Under the pieces are notes generated by a model. That model was not told where the DNA came from and made no database searches. It saw nothing but the letters and a program-made list of their open reading frames with translations. A program made the position numbers and the translations under genes. Below are positions 1 through 8,147 of a DNA stretch of 64,000 nucleotides, in pieces (within the stretch, counting starts at the first letter, position 1; every line of letters starts with the position of its first letter). This stretch comes from Kiloniellales bacterium. Its GTDB lineage: Bacteria > Pseudomonadota > Alphaproteobacteria > Kiloniellales > JAKSDN01. The stretch lies in assembly GCA_030064845.1 (NCBI GenBank), contig JASJEC010000016.1, forward strand, positions 1-64,000, written 5' to 3'.

Positions 1-795
1 CTCAAGCTCGGCGATCACCGGCGCGTCGAGAAAGAGCTGAACGTCCTCGAAGGCTGGCGCGAGCCGGCCGTGGCGGAGGCCATCATGGCGGTCGCGGAGG
101 AGGCCAGCCTGCCGGCGCTCTCGCTGAGGATCTCCTTGCGGTTGGCGTCCGGAAAGGAGGGCAGTTGGGACAAGACGCCGCTCGACGCGGCGCTCTACCC
201 GATACCGCCCTGGAAGCCCAGGAACGGCTTCAAGCTGGACCGCGCGCTGATCTTCGGGGTGATCCGGCAGGAATCCCAGTTCAAGCGTTACGCCCGCAGC
301 CGCGACGGCGCCCGCGGGCTGATGCAGCTCCTGCCCAGCACGGCGCGCGGCCTGGCGCGCGGCTACCGCTTCCAGGGCGCCGAGCGGGCTAAGCTCTACA
401 ATCCGGAGCTCAACATGGAGCTGGGCCAGCGCTACCTGTCGCAGCTCATGAAGTATCCCTACATCGACCGCGACATCTTTCGTGTGGCCACGGCCTACAA
501 CGGCGGGCCCGGAAACCTGCGCAGCTGGAACCGGCGGATCAATCACACGGACCCGCTGGTCTTCATCGAGAGCATACCGGTCCGCGAGACCCGAGAGTTC
601 GTCAAGCACGTGGTGACCAATCTCTGGGTCTACCGCCTGCGCCTCGACCAGGAGGCGCCCACCTTGGCCGATGTCGCCTACGGCCACGTGCCGCGCTACG
701 CCAAGCGCGATGGCGTGGCGCCCAAGACCCAGGTATCCGCGTCCGCCGAGGACCAGAAGGAGCGCTCCTTCTGGTCGCTGTTCGGTTTCGACTGA
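1..795 (+). CDS. Soluble lytic murein transglycosylase, C-terminal part (5' end outside window)
   Basis: The reading frame is open from base 1, so the gene starts upstream of the window. The visible part carries the Slt-type catalytic domain (GH23 lysozyme-like fold): RQESQF with the catalytic Glu near base 270, GLMQLLPSTA near 320-345 and AYNGGPG near 496. This enzyme family cleaves peptidoglycan glycan strands in the periplasm, leaving 1,6-anhydro-muramyl ends. The part before the catalytic domain looks like the end of the alpha-helical superhelical region of long Slt proteins, so a full-size Slt rather than a short MltE type is likely. A GTG codon at base 70 could be mistaken for the start but lies inside the conserved frame. 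The tail after the domain is low in conservation. Confidence 0.9.
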   Translation, partial: LKLGDHRRVEKELNVLEGWREPAVAEAIMAVAEEASLPALSLRISLRLASGKEGSWDKTPLDAALYPIPPWKPRNGFKLDRALIFGVIRQESQFKRYARSRDGARGLMQLLPSTARGLARGYRFQGAERAKLYNPELNMELGQRYLSQLMKYPYIDRDIFRVATAYNGGPGNLRSWNRRINHTDPLVFIESIPVRETREFVKHVVTNLWVYRLRLDQEAPTLADVAYGHVPRYAKRDGVAPKTQVSASAEDQKERSFWSLFGFD

Positions 796-906
796 CCGGC
801 TCGGGCGCCTCCCAAGAACAAGACCCGGTTCGTCTCGCCTCGGCCTCGCCGATGGATGGCCTTCAGGTCAATTTGCCGTTGCGCAGCACGGGCCGAGTGC
901 CTTAAG

Positions 907-930
907 TCCCGCGGTATGAGGCCCGCGGGA
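907..930. other. Perfect 8-bp stem-loop upstream of creatinase gene
   Basis: TCCCGCGG at 907-914 and CCGCGGGA at 923-930 form a perfect 8-bp stem with an 8-nt loop, about 30 bases before the creatinase start. No T-run follows. It could weakly end the transglycosylase transcript or shape the leader of the next gene; the sequence does not decide between these. Confidence 0.4.
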
Positions 931-961
931 GACGGGCCCGGCGACAAGGGGACCCGACGAA

Positions 962-2170
962 ATGGAAATGCCTCAGGTGATGACGATCCGCAACGGCGGC
1001 AAGGCGAAGGGCACCTTCTCCGACGCCGAGATGACGCGGCGGCTGGACGGCCTGCTCCAGCGCATGGCCGAGTCCGGCATGGACGCGGTGCTTTTCACGT
1101 CCTACCACAATATCTGCTACTACAGCGACTTCCTCTACTGCTCCTTCGGCCGCCCTTACGGCCTCGTCGTGACGCAGAACGCCGCGACCACGATCTCCGC
1201 CAACATCGACGGCGGTCAGCCCTGGCGGCGCAGCTTCGGCGACAACGTCGTCTTTACCGACTGGCAGCGGGACAACTACTTCCGCGCGGTCCAGAAGCTG
1301 GTCAAGGACGGCGGGACCCTGGGCGTCGAGCGCGATCACATGAGCCTTCAGATGGCCGACAAGCTGCAGGCCGCCTTGCCCAATACCCGCTGCGTCGATA
1401 TCGCCGAGCCCGCCATGCGGATGCGCATGATCAAGTCGGACGAGGAGATTGCCCACATCACGGAGATGGCCCGGATCGCCGATGTGGGCGGTGCCGCCTG
1501 CGTCGAGGCGATCAGGGTCGGGACCGGCGAGCACGAGGTGGCGCTGCACGCCACCCGGGCCATGGTGCGCGAGATCGCCAAGACCTGGCCGCACGCCGAG
1601 CTGATGGACACCTGGACTTGGTTCCAGTCCGGCATCAACACCGACGGGGCGCACAACCCGGTTACCAGCCGGAAGATCGAACGGGGCGATATCCTCAGCC
1701 TGAACTGCTTTCCTATGGTAGCGGGCTACTACGTCGCGCTCGAACGGACGCTCTTCGCCGAGACCTGCTCCGGGGCCCACCAGCACCTCTGGGAAGTCAA
1801 CTGCAAGGTCCATGAAGCCGGTCAGTCGCTGATCAAGCCCGGTGCCCGCTGCTGCGATATTGCCCGCGCGCTGAACGAGATCTATCTCGAGCACGACCTG
1901 CTGCAGTTCCGCACCTTCGGCTATGGTCATTCCTTCGGCGTGCTGTGCCACTACTACGGCCGCGAGGCCGGGCTCGAGCTGCGCGAAGACATCGAGACGG
2001 TGCTCGAGCCCGGCATGGTGGTCTCCATGGAGCCCATGATCATGCTGCCCGAGGGCCAGCCAGGCGCCGGCGGCTACCGCGAGCACGACATCCTGATCGT
2101 GACCGAGGACGGCAACCGCAACATCACCGGGTTTCCCTACGGCCCGGAGCACAACGTCGTGGGGGCTTGA
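962..2170 (+). CDS. Creatinase (creatine amidinohydrolase), M24 fold
   Basis: Creatinase hydrolyses creatine to sarcosine and urea in the cytoplasm. The 402-residue protein has the family length and keeps its signature stretches end to end: TSYHNICYYSDFLYCSFGRP (45-64), NIDGGQPWRR (81-90), TWFQSGINTDGAHNPVT (219-235) and YGHSFG. His231 in GAHNPV corresponds to the catalytic His232 of Pseudomonas putida creatinase. As in that enzyme, the metal-binding residues of M24 peptidases are absent. The chosen ATG gives a start, MEMPQ, like that of known creatinases. No sarcosine oxidase, creatininase or urease gene is visible nearby, so the rest of the pathway must lie elsewhere. A related guanidino substrate cannot be excluded. 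Confidence 0.9.
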   Translation: MEMPQVMTIRNGGKAKGTFSDAEMTRRLDGLLQRMAESGMDAVLFTSYHNICYYSDFLYCSFGRPYGLVVTQNAATTISANIDGGQPWRRSFGDNVVFTDWQRDNYFRAVQKLVKDGGTLGVERDHMSLQMADKLQAALPNTRCVDIAEPAMRMRMIKSDEEIAHITEMARIADVGGAACVEAIRVGTGEHEVALHATRAMVREIAKTWPHAELMDTWTWFQSGINTDGAHNPVTSRKIERGDILSLNCFPMVAGYYVALERTLFAETCSGAHQHLWEVNCKVHEAGQSLIKPGARCCDIARALNEIYLEHDLLQFRTFGYGHSFGVLCHYYGREAGLELREDIETVLEPGMVVSMEPMIMLPEGQPGAGGYREHDILIVTEDGNRNITGFPYGPEHNVVGA

Positions 2171-2266
2171 TGCCGGGCACGCCCGGCGACAACCGCGGCT
2201 TGCCAAAACCACGAGCGGTCTCCTAGGTTGCCGGGTCGAGACACGGGAAGGCGGATTGACAGAGCC

Positions 2267-3376
2267 ATGAGTGGGGCAGGGGCCGAACCGAGGAGCGCGC
2301 CCGGCGCGGGGCAGGTGCCCCTGGTCGAAGGCGACACGCTGCCCGATATGCTGCTGCCCAACGAGCGCGGCGAGCTGGTCCAGTTCGCCCTAAACGTCGA
2401 TGCCCGCAGGCCGGTTCTGCTGCTCTGTCCCGATCCGTTTCTGCCGGCCTGCCGGGCCGGGCTCGAGAGCTTCGCGCGGCGGCTCGAAGACCTAAGTCCT
2501 ATGGCCTGCCTGTTCGCGATCACCAACTGCACGCCGGAGCGGAACGCCCGCTTCGTCGCAGAGGCCGGTCTGCCTTTCTCGCTAATGTCGGATGTCGAGG
2601 CCATGGTGGCCCGCGGCGTCGGGGCCACGACCGCTGCGGCCCAGGGCGCTCTGACCGCCGTTGTCGGCGACGTCGACTGGCGTATCCTGCGTATCCTGTC
2701 GGGATCTGACGTGGCCGATCCGGCCGAGGCGGCGCTGGAGTTCCTGCGCGCTCAGCCGACGCCCGAGCCGCGGAACCTCGGCGCTTTCGCCCCGGTGCTG
2801 CTTGTGCCGCGCGTCTTCGAGCCCGAGTTCTGCCGGACCCTGATCGACGCCTTCGAACGGCATGGCGGAGTCGTTACGGGTGTCTATCAAGCCGAGGGAC
2901 GACCGGGCGAAGCTGCGGCGGTGATCGACCAGTCGCACAAAGTCCGCCGCGACTTCCTGGTCGAGGATCCGGTGCTGGTCGACGGTATCCAGCGCCGGCT
3001 GGGCCGCCGCGTCCTGCCGGCGATCGCCAAGGCTTTCACCCGGCAAGTCACCGGCGTCGAGGAATACAAGGTGGTGCGCTACGACAGCGAAGAAGGCGGC
3101 TTCTTCAGGGCGCACCGGGACAACCTGACCAAACCCCAGGCTCACCGGCGTTTCGCCATGACCTTGAATCTCAACACTGGCGACTATGAAGGCGGCGCGC
3201 TGCGGTTTCCCGAATTCGGGCCAGATCTCTACGCGCCCGGCCTTGGCGACGCTGTCATCTTCTCCTGCTCACTGCTGCACGAGGCGACGCCGGTGACCTG
3301 GGGTCGGCGCTACGCCTTGCTGACCTTCATGTTCGATGAAGAGAGCCGTCGCTACAACGACCGCTTTCCCCGGTAG
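2267..3376 (+). CDS. Peroxiredoxin-like / 2-oxoglutarate-Fe(II) oxygenase fusion protein
   Basis: Residues 20-165 look like a thioredoxin/AhpC-fold domain (a GDTLPD entry and a Cys in PACRAG at 60-65). Residues 175-365 are a prolyl-4-hydroxylase-type 2OG-Fe(II) domain with HxD at His283/Asp285, the distal His338 in SLLHEATP, and Arg347/348 as the likely 2-oxoglutarate binder. The product is therefore an iron-dependent hydroxylase, probably cytoplasmic, with an N-terminal redox-fold module. The substrate is unknown. The frame also opens at a TTG 13 codons upstream; the ATG at 2267 is preferred because the extra residues are not domain-like. A purine-rich stretch about 15 bases upstream could act as a weak ribosome site. 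Confidence 0.75.
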   Translation: MSGAGAEPRSAPGAGQVPLVEGDTLPDMLLPNERGELVQFALNVDARRPVLLLCPDPFLPACRAGLESFARRLEDLSPMACLFAITNCTPERNARFVAEAGLPFSLMSDVEAMVARGVGATTAAAQGALTAVVGDVDWRILRILSGSDVADPAEAALEFLRAQPTPEPRNLGAFAPVLLVPRVFEPEFCRTLIDAFERHGGVVTGVYQAEGRPGEAAAVIDQSHKVRRDFLVEDPVLVDGIQRRLGRRVLPAIAKAFTRQVTGVEEYKVVRYDSEEGGFFRAHRDNLTKPQAHRRFAMTLNLNTGDYEGGALRFPEFGPDLYAPGLGDAVIFSCSLLHEATPVTWGRRYALLTFMFDEESRRYNDRFPR

Positions 3377-3392
3377 CCCCCTCCCGAATCGC

Positions 3393-4100
3393 TCATTGGA
3401 CAGCCCGCCCCTGCGCCGAACGCGCGGAACCCCAGCTTGCGGGCCCGGCCTCCAGGACGATCTGCACCCGGCGGTTGGCCGGCGTGTCGGGCCTCGACGG
3501 ATCGAGCGGTGCGGCTTCCCCCCGGCCGACCGCCAGCAGGCGCGCCGGGCTCAGGCCGCTCTCTCGTACCAGGAAGTCCCGGACCCGCGCGGCGCGGCGC
3601 TGTGACAGGGCCAGATTAAAGTCCGCCGGGCCCGCGGAATCGGCGTGGCCGATGACGCGAATCCTTCGATCCCGGTAGGCCGGGCCCTTGAGCGCCAGTC
3701 CGAAGTTGGCCAGGCGCCGCTTGGCGTCCCGGCTCAGGCGGTCGGAGCCGGGCGCGAAAGAGACCTCTATGGCCGTGGCCTCGGGCGGCGCCACCAGCTT
3801 CGACAGGCGCAGTGGCGGCGCCGTCTCGGCCGGCAGCCCGATCACCTCGGCCAGGGTCCGCGGCCATCCTTCCAGAGGGCCGCGCGCGATCTCCGCGTGG
3901 TACCAGACCAGCCCGGCGAGACCGCCCCAGCTGACGGAGAGCAGGACCAGCTGCAGCCCCCGCAACAGCCGGCGCAGACCGCGGCCCCGCTCGTCTTGGG
4001 CAGCCGCGCGTTCGTCGGCCGCCGCCCGCCTTTCGGCGGCCTGCATGGCCGAACGAAGTTTCTTCAGCGAAGCACCCATAGCCGTCCCGAGCCCCTTCAT
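3393..4100 (-). CDS. OmpA-family peptidoglycan-associating protein with one membrane segment
   Basis: From the ATG at 4100 the protein has a charged Ala/Arg/Glu-rich start (coiled-coil-like), one hydrophobic segment (QLVLLSVSWGGLAGLVWY) and a C-terminal OmpA/MotB domain with FAPGSDRLS, VIGHADSAGPADFN and SQRRAARVRDFLV. OmpA domains bind the diaminopimelate of peptidoglycan, so the protein probably links the inner membrane to the wall. The frame stays open for 46 codons upstream, but that stretch is Cys/Pro-rich and not family-like. A second ATG at 4079 is also possible. It converges on the oxygenase gene with a 16-bp gap. Confidence 0.75.
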   Translation of the reverse strand: MKGLGTAMGASLKKLRSAMQAAERRAAADERAAAQDERGRGLRRLLRGLQLVLLSVSWGGLAGLVWYHAEIARGPLEGWPRTLAEVIGLPAETAPPLRLSKLVAPPEATAIEVSFAPGSDRLSRDAKRRLANFGLALKGPAYRDRRIRVIGHADSAGPADFNLALSQRRAARVRDFLVRESGLSPARLLAVGRGEAAPLDPSRPDTPANRRVQIVLEAGPASWGSARSAQGRAVQ

Positions 4101-4336
4101 GCCCGCCGCGCAGGGATGAGAGACCCTGCCGTCCCAAGAGTTTACACGACATCGAGGGTCCGGGCACCGCGGGATTTGCCCCACGCCGGCGGTCGCCGAG
4201 ACGGCGGGCAGGGCCGCCGCGCCATACCCGGGAGGCATGGCTCGCGATCGACGCTTTGCGGGATTTGCATAACCCGGTCCGGCGCCGAGAGGTCAGACTC
4301 CCGGCAATCCCTCGAACTGACTCTGAGGTGAGAATC

Positions 4337-4453
4337 ATGAGAGAGGATACCAAAAAGTCGGCGATCTGGACCGGCGCCACCGTCGCGGCCTTCATCGTCA
4401 TCGTCGGCGCGATGTGGGCCTTCGGCGTGTTCGAACCGACCGCCATCCAATAA
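4337..4453 (+). CDS. Small single-span membrane protein (38 aa)
   Basis: An ATG preceded by GAGGTGAG (a good ribosome site about 6 bases upstream) opens a 38-codon frame. It has a charged start (MREDTKKSAIW), one hydrophobic span (TGATVAAFIVIVGAMWAFGVF) and a short tail. The topology suggests a small inner-membrane protein with the N-terminus inside. I do not recognise a family. It sits alone between two minus-strand genes. The strong ribosome site and clean membrane span support it as real. Confidence 0.55.
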   Translation: MREDTKKSAIWTGATVAAFIVIVGAMWAFGVFEPTAIQ

Positions 4454-4502
4454 GGCCCAGGCATCCGAGAGCCCGAGGGCCGCGCGCCGAGGCGGCAGCG
4501 CG

Positions 4503-5519
4503 TCAGGCGCGCGGCCCGAGCGGCAGGTTGACCAGGAGGTTTTGGGGCTTGAGACGCAGGCTACCCTCTTCGGTCATGGCCATGGCGAGATAGACCGGGC
4601 GCCCGGCCACTTCGCGCAGCATGACGCTGGGGTCGTTGAAATCGAGCCGAAATAGCGAGAGTAGGCGCTTCATCCGGTCCCCGCCGACGTCCACGCCGTT
4701 ATAGAGGTCGTTCAGCAGGGCGGTGCCCTCGGCGTCCAGCCCCAGGTGCCAGACCCAACGCTCGTCGCTGATCTTCTGCACCGGCTGGATCGAGACCTCG
4801 ATGTCCAGGAAGTGCCCGATCCAGCTTTCCAGCACGCGGCAGAGGGCGTCGAGGCCTTCGCCGGCGAAGTTGAGCACGAGGGCGGTGTCGTAGAGCTGGT
4901 CGCGGTTCCAGTAGATCCCGGCGTTCTGCTCGTTCAGCACGTCGAGCTCGGCGCCGCGCAGCGGCGTCTGGGCCTCGGCGACCAGCTCGCCCAGGCGGCC
5001 GAAGCCCCCGGTCCTAGCGAGGCGCTCGACGGTCTCGGCGTCGGCGCTCACGATCGCCTCGTCCCTGATCGTGACGCGCTGCTCGCGGAACAGCAGTTCC
5101 GCCGCGCGGGCACGGAAGGGATCCTCGGTCCGATCGAGCAGGTGCCGCAACACCACGTGGACCATGTGATCCAGGAAGAGCGGCGGAACCGGGACCGCGC
5201 CGCCCTCGAGGAAGAGGCCGAGATAGCAGTCTTCGACCGTGCCCGCCTGGACCAGGCGGTCGCGGAAGTCGAGCACGACGCGGTAGTTGTCGCGCGCGTC
5301 CGGGTCCGCCAGGGCGGCGAGCCGCTCCGGCGAGACCGCCTCGCGCGGGTTCCGGATCAGGCTTTCGTGGAGCGCCCGCTCGGCCGCGCAAGACTCCTCG
5401 ACGGGCCGCACCTCCGGCCGCATGAAGTAGGCCCGCAGAAAGTCGTCGGTCACCGCGAGCCGGCGGTCCGCCGAGGGCTGCAGCAGGTGATAGCCGGAAT
5501 CGCGCCAGAAATCTGTCAT
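4503..5519 (-). CDS. Conserved hypothetical protein, DUF6352-like
   Basis: This is a 338-residue soluble protein with no signal peptide or membrane span. The start (MTDFWRDSGYHLL...AVTDDFLRAYFMRPE) and the motif PVEESCAAERALH match my memory of the DUF6352 family, conserved in Alpha- and Betaproteobacteria; I could not check this. The function is unknown. It diverges from the NDUFA12 gene across 127 bp. Its strong coding bias and clear start support a real gene. Confidence 0.7.
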   Translation of the reverse strand: MTDFWRDSGYHLLQPSADRRLAVTDDFLRAYFMRPEVRPVEESCAAERALHESLIRNPREAVSPERLAALADPDARDNYRVVLDFRDRLVQAGTVEDCYLGLFLEGGAVPVPPLFLDHMVHVVLRHLLDRTEDPFRARAAELLFREQRVTIRDEAIVSADAETVERLARTGGFGRLGELVAEAQTPLRGAELDVLNEQNAGIYWNRDQLYDTALVLNFAGEGLDALCRVLESWIGHFLDIEVSIQPVQKISDERWVWHLGLDAEGTALLNDLYNGVDVGGDRMKRLLSLFRLDFNDPSVMLREVAGRPVYLAMAMTEEGSLRLKPQNLLVNLPLGPRA

Positions 5520-5646
5520 GGGAAGAGGGTTGTAGTCGCCGGTCGCCCGCCTTGTCCAGGAGGGCCTGGGGGCGAAGTCAGCCCACTGGACGAGCGCCCT
5601 GCGAGGTGCAATAGTCGCCGCGCTGATTCGGCGGCGGAGGTCTTCG

Positions 5647-6027
5647 ATGCCCGGAGTAACCTTGGGAACGCGTCTTTATACTTGGCTGAGAGGCGAGGAG
5701 GTCGGACGCGACGCGGAAGGCAACCGGTACTTTCGCGAGAAGGGCGGCGGGCGCGTGCACCGTGACAGCCTTCGCAAGGAGCGGCGCTGGGTGATGTACA
5801 AGGTCGATGTGGAAGCGAGCCGCGTGCCGGCCGAATGGCATGCCTGGCTGCACCACACCACCGACGAGCCGCCGCCGGAGGGCGGACCGCCGCGCCGGCC
5901 CTGGCAGCGCGAGCACCAGCCCAACCTGACCGGCACGGAGGAGGCCTATCGCCCGCCCGGCCACGTCCTGAGCGGCGGCCGCAGGGCCTCGGCCACCGGG
6001 GACTACGAACCCTGGACCCCGGACTGA
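5647..6027 (+). CDS. NADH:ubiquinone oxidoreductase subunit NDUFA12 family protein
   Basis: The 126-residue protein matches the NDUFA12 (B17.2) supernumerary complex I subunit shared by mitochondria and Alphaproteobacteria: TLGTRLYTWLRGEEVG near the start, then GNRYF, the RRWVMYK segment and a VPAEWHAWLHHTTDEPP motif. In mitochondria the subunit sits on the peripheral arm and stabilises complex I. It begins the plus-strand run that continues with two MlaD-like genes, a linkage I recall from other Alphaproteobacteria. The tail is Pro/Gly-rich and probably disordered. Confidence 0.9.
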   Translation: MPGVTLGTRLYTWLRGEEVGRDAEGNRYFREKGGGRVHRDSLRKERRWVMYKVDVEASRVPAEWHAWLHHTTDEPPPEGGPPRRPWQREHQPNLTGTEEAYRPPGHVLSGGRRASATGDYEPWTPD

Positions 6028-6045
6028 GCGCGAACGGACGCGCAC

Positions 6046-6504
6046 ATGCTGGGTAGATCGAAGCAGAAGATCGAGGTTGCCTTGGGCGGCGCGACGCTGG
6101 CCGTCGCCGTCCTCTTCATCGCCACGGCCTTCAGCTCGAGCGGCGTCAAGTCGAATAGCGGTTACCAAGTCGAGGCGGAGTTTCTCGACATCTCCGGCGT
6201 GAATGTCGGCACGGAAGTCCACATGGCTGGGTTGCGGATCGGGCAGGTGGTGGACCGGCGGCTCGACACCGAGATCTTCGCGGCCATCCTGACCCTCGAC
6301 ATCGATCCTCGCTTCGTCCTTCCGGCCGATACCGAGGCGAGCATCGTTACCAAGGGCCTGCTCGACCGCAGCGTCATCTGGCTCGAGCCCGGAAAGTCGG
6401 AGGAACCAATCCCCTCCGGCGGCCGGATCGAGCGCACCGTGGACTCGACCAACATCATCGACGCCATAGGCACGGCGATTTTCGGCGGCGCCGGCAGTGA
6501 CTGA
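6046..6504 (+). CDS. MCE/MlaD family protein, first of two tandem copies
   Basis: The protein has one N-terminal membrane anchor (VALGGATLAVAVLFIATAF) and one MCE domain (YQVEAEFLDISGVNVGTEVHMAGLRIG split over residues 40-66, then GLLDRSVIWLEPG). MCE proteins form periplasmic hexamers that bind phospholipid between inner and outer membranes. It begins 18 bases after the NDUFA12 gene and is followed by a second, more canonical copy. The MCE core is present, but conservation is lower than in the next gene, so it may be a diverged partner in a mixed ring or a separate transporter. Confidence 0.8.
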   Translation: MLGRSKQKIEVALGGATLAVAVLFIATAFSSSGVKSNSGYQVEAEFLDISGVNVGTEVHMAGLRIGQVVDRRLDTEIFAAILTLDIDPRFVLPADTEASIVTKGLLDRSVIWLEPGKSEEPIPSGGRIERTVDSTNIIDAIGTAIFGGAGSD

Positions 6505-6549
6505 AGGCCGGCGGCCGCACCGCCCGAGACCCGCCAAGGAGGCTGCACC

Positions 6550-7011
6550 GTGAGACGAAACGTGATCGAGACCGTCATGGGGGCGGTGGTTCTCTTCGTC
6601 GCCATCTCCTTCATCGTGTTCGCCTTCCGCACCAGCGGGCTAAGCGCCAACGACGGCTACACCTTGACCGCCGAGTTCAACGACGCCTCGGGTCTGGAGA
6701 TCGGCAGCGACGTCCGCCTCGCCGGGGTCAAGGTCGGCAGCGTGGTCGGCCAGAACCTGGACCCGATGACCTTCCGGGCCACTATCACCATGACGATCTC
6801 AGACGATATCGAGCTGCCCAGCGACAGCTCCGTGCGGATCATTCCCAACAGCCTGCTCGGCGAGAACTACATCGAGATCGGAATCGGCGGCGAGGAAGAC
6901 ACGATCCTGGCAGGCGGGCACTTCCAGCACACCCAGGGCGCGATCAATCTGGTCGACCTGCTGAAAAAGCTGGTTCTGTCGGCGGCGGATAACCAGGGCT
7001 CGACGCAGTGA
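6550..7011 (+). CDS. mlaD: Outer membrane lipid asymmetry protein MlaD
   Basis: This is a 153-residue MlaD: N-terminal anchor (VMGAVVLFVAISFIVFAF), then the MCE domain with FNDASGLEIGSDVRLAGVKVG and PNSLLGENYIEIG, ending in a hydrophobic helix (INLVDLLKKLVLSA) like the pore-lining C-terminal helix of MlaD. It would hold phospholipid in the periplasm for the MlaFEDB transporter. The start is GTG at 6550, after a purine-rich stretch. No mlaE, mlaF or mlaB lies in the window. The adjacent paralogue suggests mixed or alternative rings. Confidence 0.85.
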   Translation: MRRNVIETVMGAVVLFVAISFIVFAFRTSGLSANDGYTLTAEFNDASGLEIGSDVRLAGVKVGSVVGQNLDPMTFRATITMTISDDIELPSDSSVRIIPNSLLGENYIEIGIGGEEDTILAGGHFQHTQGAINLVDLLKKLVLSAADNQGSTQ

Positions 7012-7030
7012 GCGCCGCGGCCGGCGGGAG

Positions 7031-7801
7031 ATGACGGCGCGCGGGCCGGGTCCGGCGCAGTCCTGGGACCCGAAGCGCTACGCCGAAGGCGCTGGCTTCG
7101 TAAGCGATCTCGGCGCTCCGGTCCTCGGGCTTCTTGGACCGAGGCCCGGGGAGCGCATTCTCGACCTGGGTTGCGGCGAGGGCGCCTTGACCGAGAAGCT
7201 GGTCGCGGCCGGCTGTGAGGTGCTGGGGGTCGATGCCAGTGAGGACCAGGTCGCGGCCGCCCGCGCGCGCGGCTTGAGCGCCGAGGTCGCCGACGGCGCA
7301 GCGCTCGGCTTTGACGGACGCTTCGACGCGGTCTTCTCCAACGCCGCCCTGCATTGGATGCGCGACCCCGACGCCGTGATCCGCGGCGTGTGGCGCGCCC
7401 TCAAGCCGGGCGGCCGTTTCGTCGGCGAGATGGGCGGCGACGGCAACGTCAAGCTGATCGTGGGCGCCCTGATGACCGCCGTCGGCCGCCGGGGAATCGA
7501 CGGCGAGGCGCTCAATCCCTGGTACTTTCCCACCGCGGAAGACTACAAGTGGCGCCTGGAAGCGGTCGGTTTCTCGGTGACTGACATCGATCTCTTCTCC
7601 CGCCCGACCGACCTGCCGGAAGCGATGACCGACTGGCTCGGGATCTTCGCCAAGAGCTTCCTGACCGCTGTGCCCGAGGCCGAACAGCCGGCGCTGCTGC
7701 AAGAGGTCAGTGACCTGCTCCGCGAGGACCTCCGGGATCGGGAGGGCCGCTGGCGGGCCGACTACGTGCGGCTGCGTTTCCGCGCCCTCAAGCCCGCCTG
7801 A
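7031..7801 (+). CDS. Class I SAM-dependent methyltransferase
   Basis: The Rossmann-type SAM site is clear: ILDLGCGEGALTEKL (motif I), GVDASEDQV (acidic loop), FDAVFSNAALHWMRD (motif III) and the LKPGGRFVGEMGG strand. The C-terminal half resembles trans-aconitate 2-methyltransferase-like enzymes (AALHWM and GGDGN are typical). It is a soluble 256-residue protein. It starts 19 bases after mlaD and is probably co-transcribed. The substrate cannot be told from the sequence. Confidence 0.8.
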   Translation: MTARGPGPAQSWDPKRYAEGAGFVSDLGAPVLGLLGPRPGERILDLGCGEGALTEKLVAAGCEVLGVDASEDQVAAARARGLSAEVADGAALGFDGRFDAVFSNAALHWMRDPDAVIRGVWRALKPGGRFVGEMGGDGNVKLIVGALMTAVGRRGIDGEALNPWYFPTAEDYKWRLEAVGFSVTDIDLFSRPTDLPEAMTDWLGIFAKSFLTAVPEAEQPALLQEVSDLLREDLRDREGRWRADYVRLRFRALKPA

Positions 7802-7900
7802 CCCGGCGCGGCTTGCGGGGTCGAGCCCGAACTCGTAAGACATTTCGGGTCCTTTGTTGAATCTTAGGATTTCCCGGCCCAAATCGAACTCGGAGGCACC

Positions 7901-8143
7901 GTGGAGAAGCGCGAGGAAAGCAAGCTGGACTTCCCGACGTGGCTGCAGCCGGACGGGGTACCTGTTTCGTGCCGGGAAAAGATCAAGGTGTTGAACGAGA
8001 ACCTCGAGGAGATCCGGGAACTGGCCCAGGACGCCCTTGAGGACGCCGTCCTGATCGGCTGCGACGAAAGCCAGTTCCGCACCGTGCTGCGCATGCTCGT
8101 CGACTCGCTCGAGAACCCCTATCCGCAGAAGGCTGAGCCCTGA
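7901..8143 (+). CDS. Small conserved-type hypothetical protein (80 aa)
   Basis: The frame starts at GTG 7901 after an AACTCGGAGG ribosome site and encodes an acidic, mostly helical 80-residue protein (LNENLEEIRELAQDALEDAVLIG). It has no membrane span. It ends 4 bases before the DUF2155 gene, so translation is probably coupled. I do not recognise the family. Its position inside the envelope operon is the only hint at a role. Confidence 0.65.
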   Translation: MEKREESKLDFPTWLQPDGVPVSCREKIKVLNENLEEIRELAQDALEDAVLIGCDESQFRTVLRMLVDSLENPYPQKAEP

Positions 8144-8147
8144 CCCT

